DNA from: an uncultured Bacteroidales bacterium
Lineage (GTDB): Bacteria; Bacteroidota; Bacteroidia; Bacteroidales; Porphyromonadaceae
Length of the DNA: 64,000 nt
Direction of reading: 5' to 3'
Assembly: GCA_902489445.1 (NCBI GenBank)
Contig: CABTZX010000004.1
Coordinates: 1-64,000 of the forward strand
Every line of letters begins with the position of its first letter. Positions within the stretch are counted from its first letter, which is position 1. A program made the translations under genes and the position numbers. Shown in pieces: positions 63,430 to 64,000 of the stretch. Below the pieces are notes generated by a model. That model had not been told where the DNA came from. It made no database searches and was given only the letters and a program-made list of their open reading frames with translations.

Positions 63430-64000
63430 ATGCCTTTTGACGGCTTTACTCCCGATGAAAACAATCGTCCTGCGCAACACCTTTTGCGTTTGGTGGAGGA
63501 GAGTAATGCCTCTATTTTCCTGACCGGACGGGCGGGAACCGGTAAAAGTACCCTTTTGCGCTACGTGGATGCCACTACCCCTAAAAAACATGTGGTATTG
63601 GCTCCTACAGGCGTTGCTGCCGTAAATGCCGGAGGACAAACCATTCATTCCTTTTTTAGGCTGCCTTTTGGTCCGCTTTTGCCGGATCTCAAAACACGTA
63701 AATCCATCATTGCTACCTATAGAGCAAAGCACCTTAAACTGATTCGTTCCCTTGAACTGATCATTATTGACGAGGTTTCGATGTTGCGTAGCGATACGGT
63801 GGATATGATTGATATGATACTCCGCCGCGTCCGAATGGAAAACGAGTTGCCGTTCGGAGGGGTGCAGATGCTTTTTGTAGGCGACCTTTTCCAGTTGGAA
63901 CCGGTTGTTTCAGAGGGAGAAAAGAACTTGCTTGCCGATTACTATGCAACGAATTTCTTTTTCGGCGCGTTAGCATTCAAAGCGGCTGCTCCTCTGATCG
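63430..64000 (+). CDS. PIF1/RecD-like AAA ATPase or helicase (5' part, cut by window end)
   Basis: The first 190 residues of a larger protein. Seen: Walker A LTGRAGTGKSTLLRY (31-45), motif Ia VVLAPTGVAAVNAGGQTIHSFF, Walker B LIIIDEVSMLRSDTVDMID (Asp114, Glu115) and motif III MLFVGDLFQLEPV. These match Bacteroidetes PIF1-like superfamily 1 helicases; the remaining motifs lie beyond the window. It starts 6 bp after queC. The ATG sits in AAACGTATATGCCTTTTG, one base from a unit of the B repeats. Confidence 0.9.
   Translation, partial: MPFDGFTPDENNRPAQHLLRLVEESNASIFLTGRAGTGKSTLLRYVDATTPKKHVVLAPTGVAAVNAGGQTIHSFFRLPFGPLLPDLKTRKSIIATYRAKHLKLIRSLELIIIDEVSMLRSDTVDMIDMILRRVRMENELPFGGVQMLFVGDLFQLEPVVSEGEKNLLADYYATNFFFGALAFKAAAPLI

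Noticed and set aside
1..64000. Insertion sequences, integrases, prophage genes, restriction or toxin-antitoxin systems
   Set aside because: None recognised on either strand; gene content is core and gene order is compact.

Overview
The window looks like chromosomal DNA of a Bacteroidales bacterium, most probably a Porphyromonas (species not determined). Reasons seen in the sequence: several genes are preceded by the Bacteroidetes-type -7 box TAnnTTTG, some with an upstream TTG; Shine-Dalgarno signals are poor; and the gene set fits that order (carboxynorspermidine decarboxylase, a PorT-like barrel of the type IX secretion family, HU-like/LysM and helix-hairpin-helix envelope proteins, DUF4827 and DUF6263 proteins, an archaeal-type prolyl-tRNA synthetase without an editing insertion). 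I see no insertion sequence, prophage, tRNA, rRNA or CRISPR array.

Layout. 0.4-5.2 kb (+): nspC-ftsY-rimO-HU/LysM protein. 5.2-6.5 kb: convergent gap full of repeats. 6.5-17.0 kb (-): Ig-like lipoprotein, YrdC/Sua5, ComEA-like protein, then a long same-strand series pyrB-pyrI-flavin reductase-lemA-TPM protein-mltG-tcdA-lolD. 17.0-18.3 kb: divergent gap with repeats. 18.3-28.3 kb: MATE pump (+) facing a lolE-like permease, rlmD, glmM, DUF4827 lipoprotein, DHH phosphoesterase, mntP and a helix-hairpin-helix outer-membrane protein (-). 28.3-29.1 kb: 22-bp tandem array. 29.1-37.7 kb: LRR protein (+), then uvrA-ruvC-lptG-like-ribBA and a DUF6263 protein (-). 37.7-38.8 kb: divergent gap with repeats. 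38.8-45.3 kb: alkaline phosphatase and DUF4298 (+), two ABC-2 permeases and malQ (-). 45.4-48.1 kb (-): rplM-rpsI-rpsB-tsf behind a 300-nt structured leader. 48.4-49.5 kb: repeats. 49.5-57.8 kb (-): FHA/zinc-ribbon protein-gmd-fcl-cysteine desulfidase-like-Wzz-like-pncB-nadD-DUF2007 and a small membrane protein. 58.0-64 kb: M3 peptidase (+), PorT-like (-), proS-queC-helicase (+, cut by the window end).

Functionally the window is mostly housekeeping: translation, pyrimidine, riboflavin and NAD supply, DNA repair (UvrA, RuvC), lipoprotein and LPS transport, peptidoglycan synthesis, and GDP-fucose synthesis next to a polysaccharide chain-length protein.

The unusual content is in the gaps. Ten separate arrays are built on exactly 22-bp spacing. 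Five 'A' arrays have CTATAG cores, four 'B' arrays have TATATA cores and always four units, and one 'D' array has about 15 units with GTAC/GTAT cores. Motifs in the flanks of the A arrays are also spaced in multiples of 22 (22, 44, 66, 110 bp). Because CTATAG carries TAG on both strands and 22 is 1 modulo 3, an A array of three or more units puts a stop codon in all six frames. One B array forms the end of mntP, and a B-like unit overlaps the start codon of the last gene. I regard this 22-bp family as the main candidate for an undescribed system; its function is unknown.
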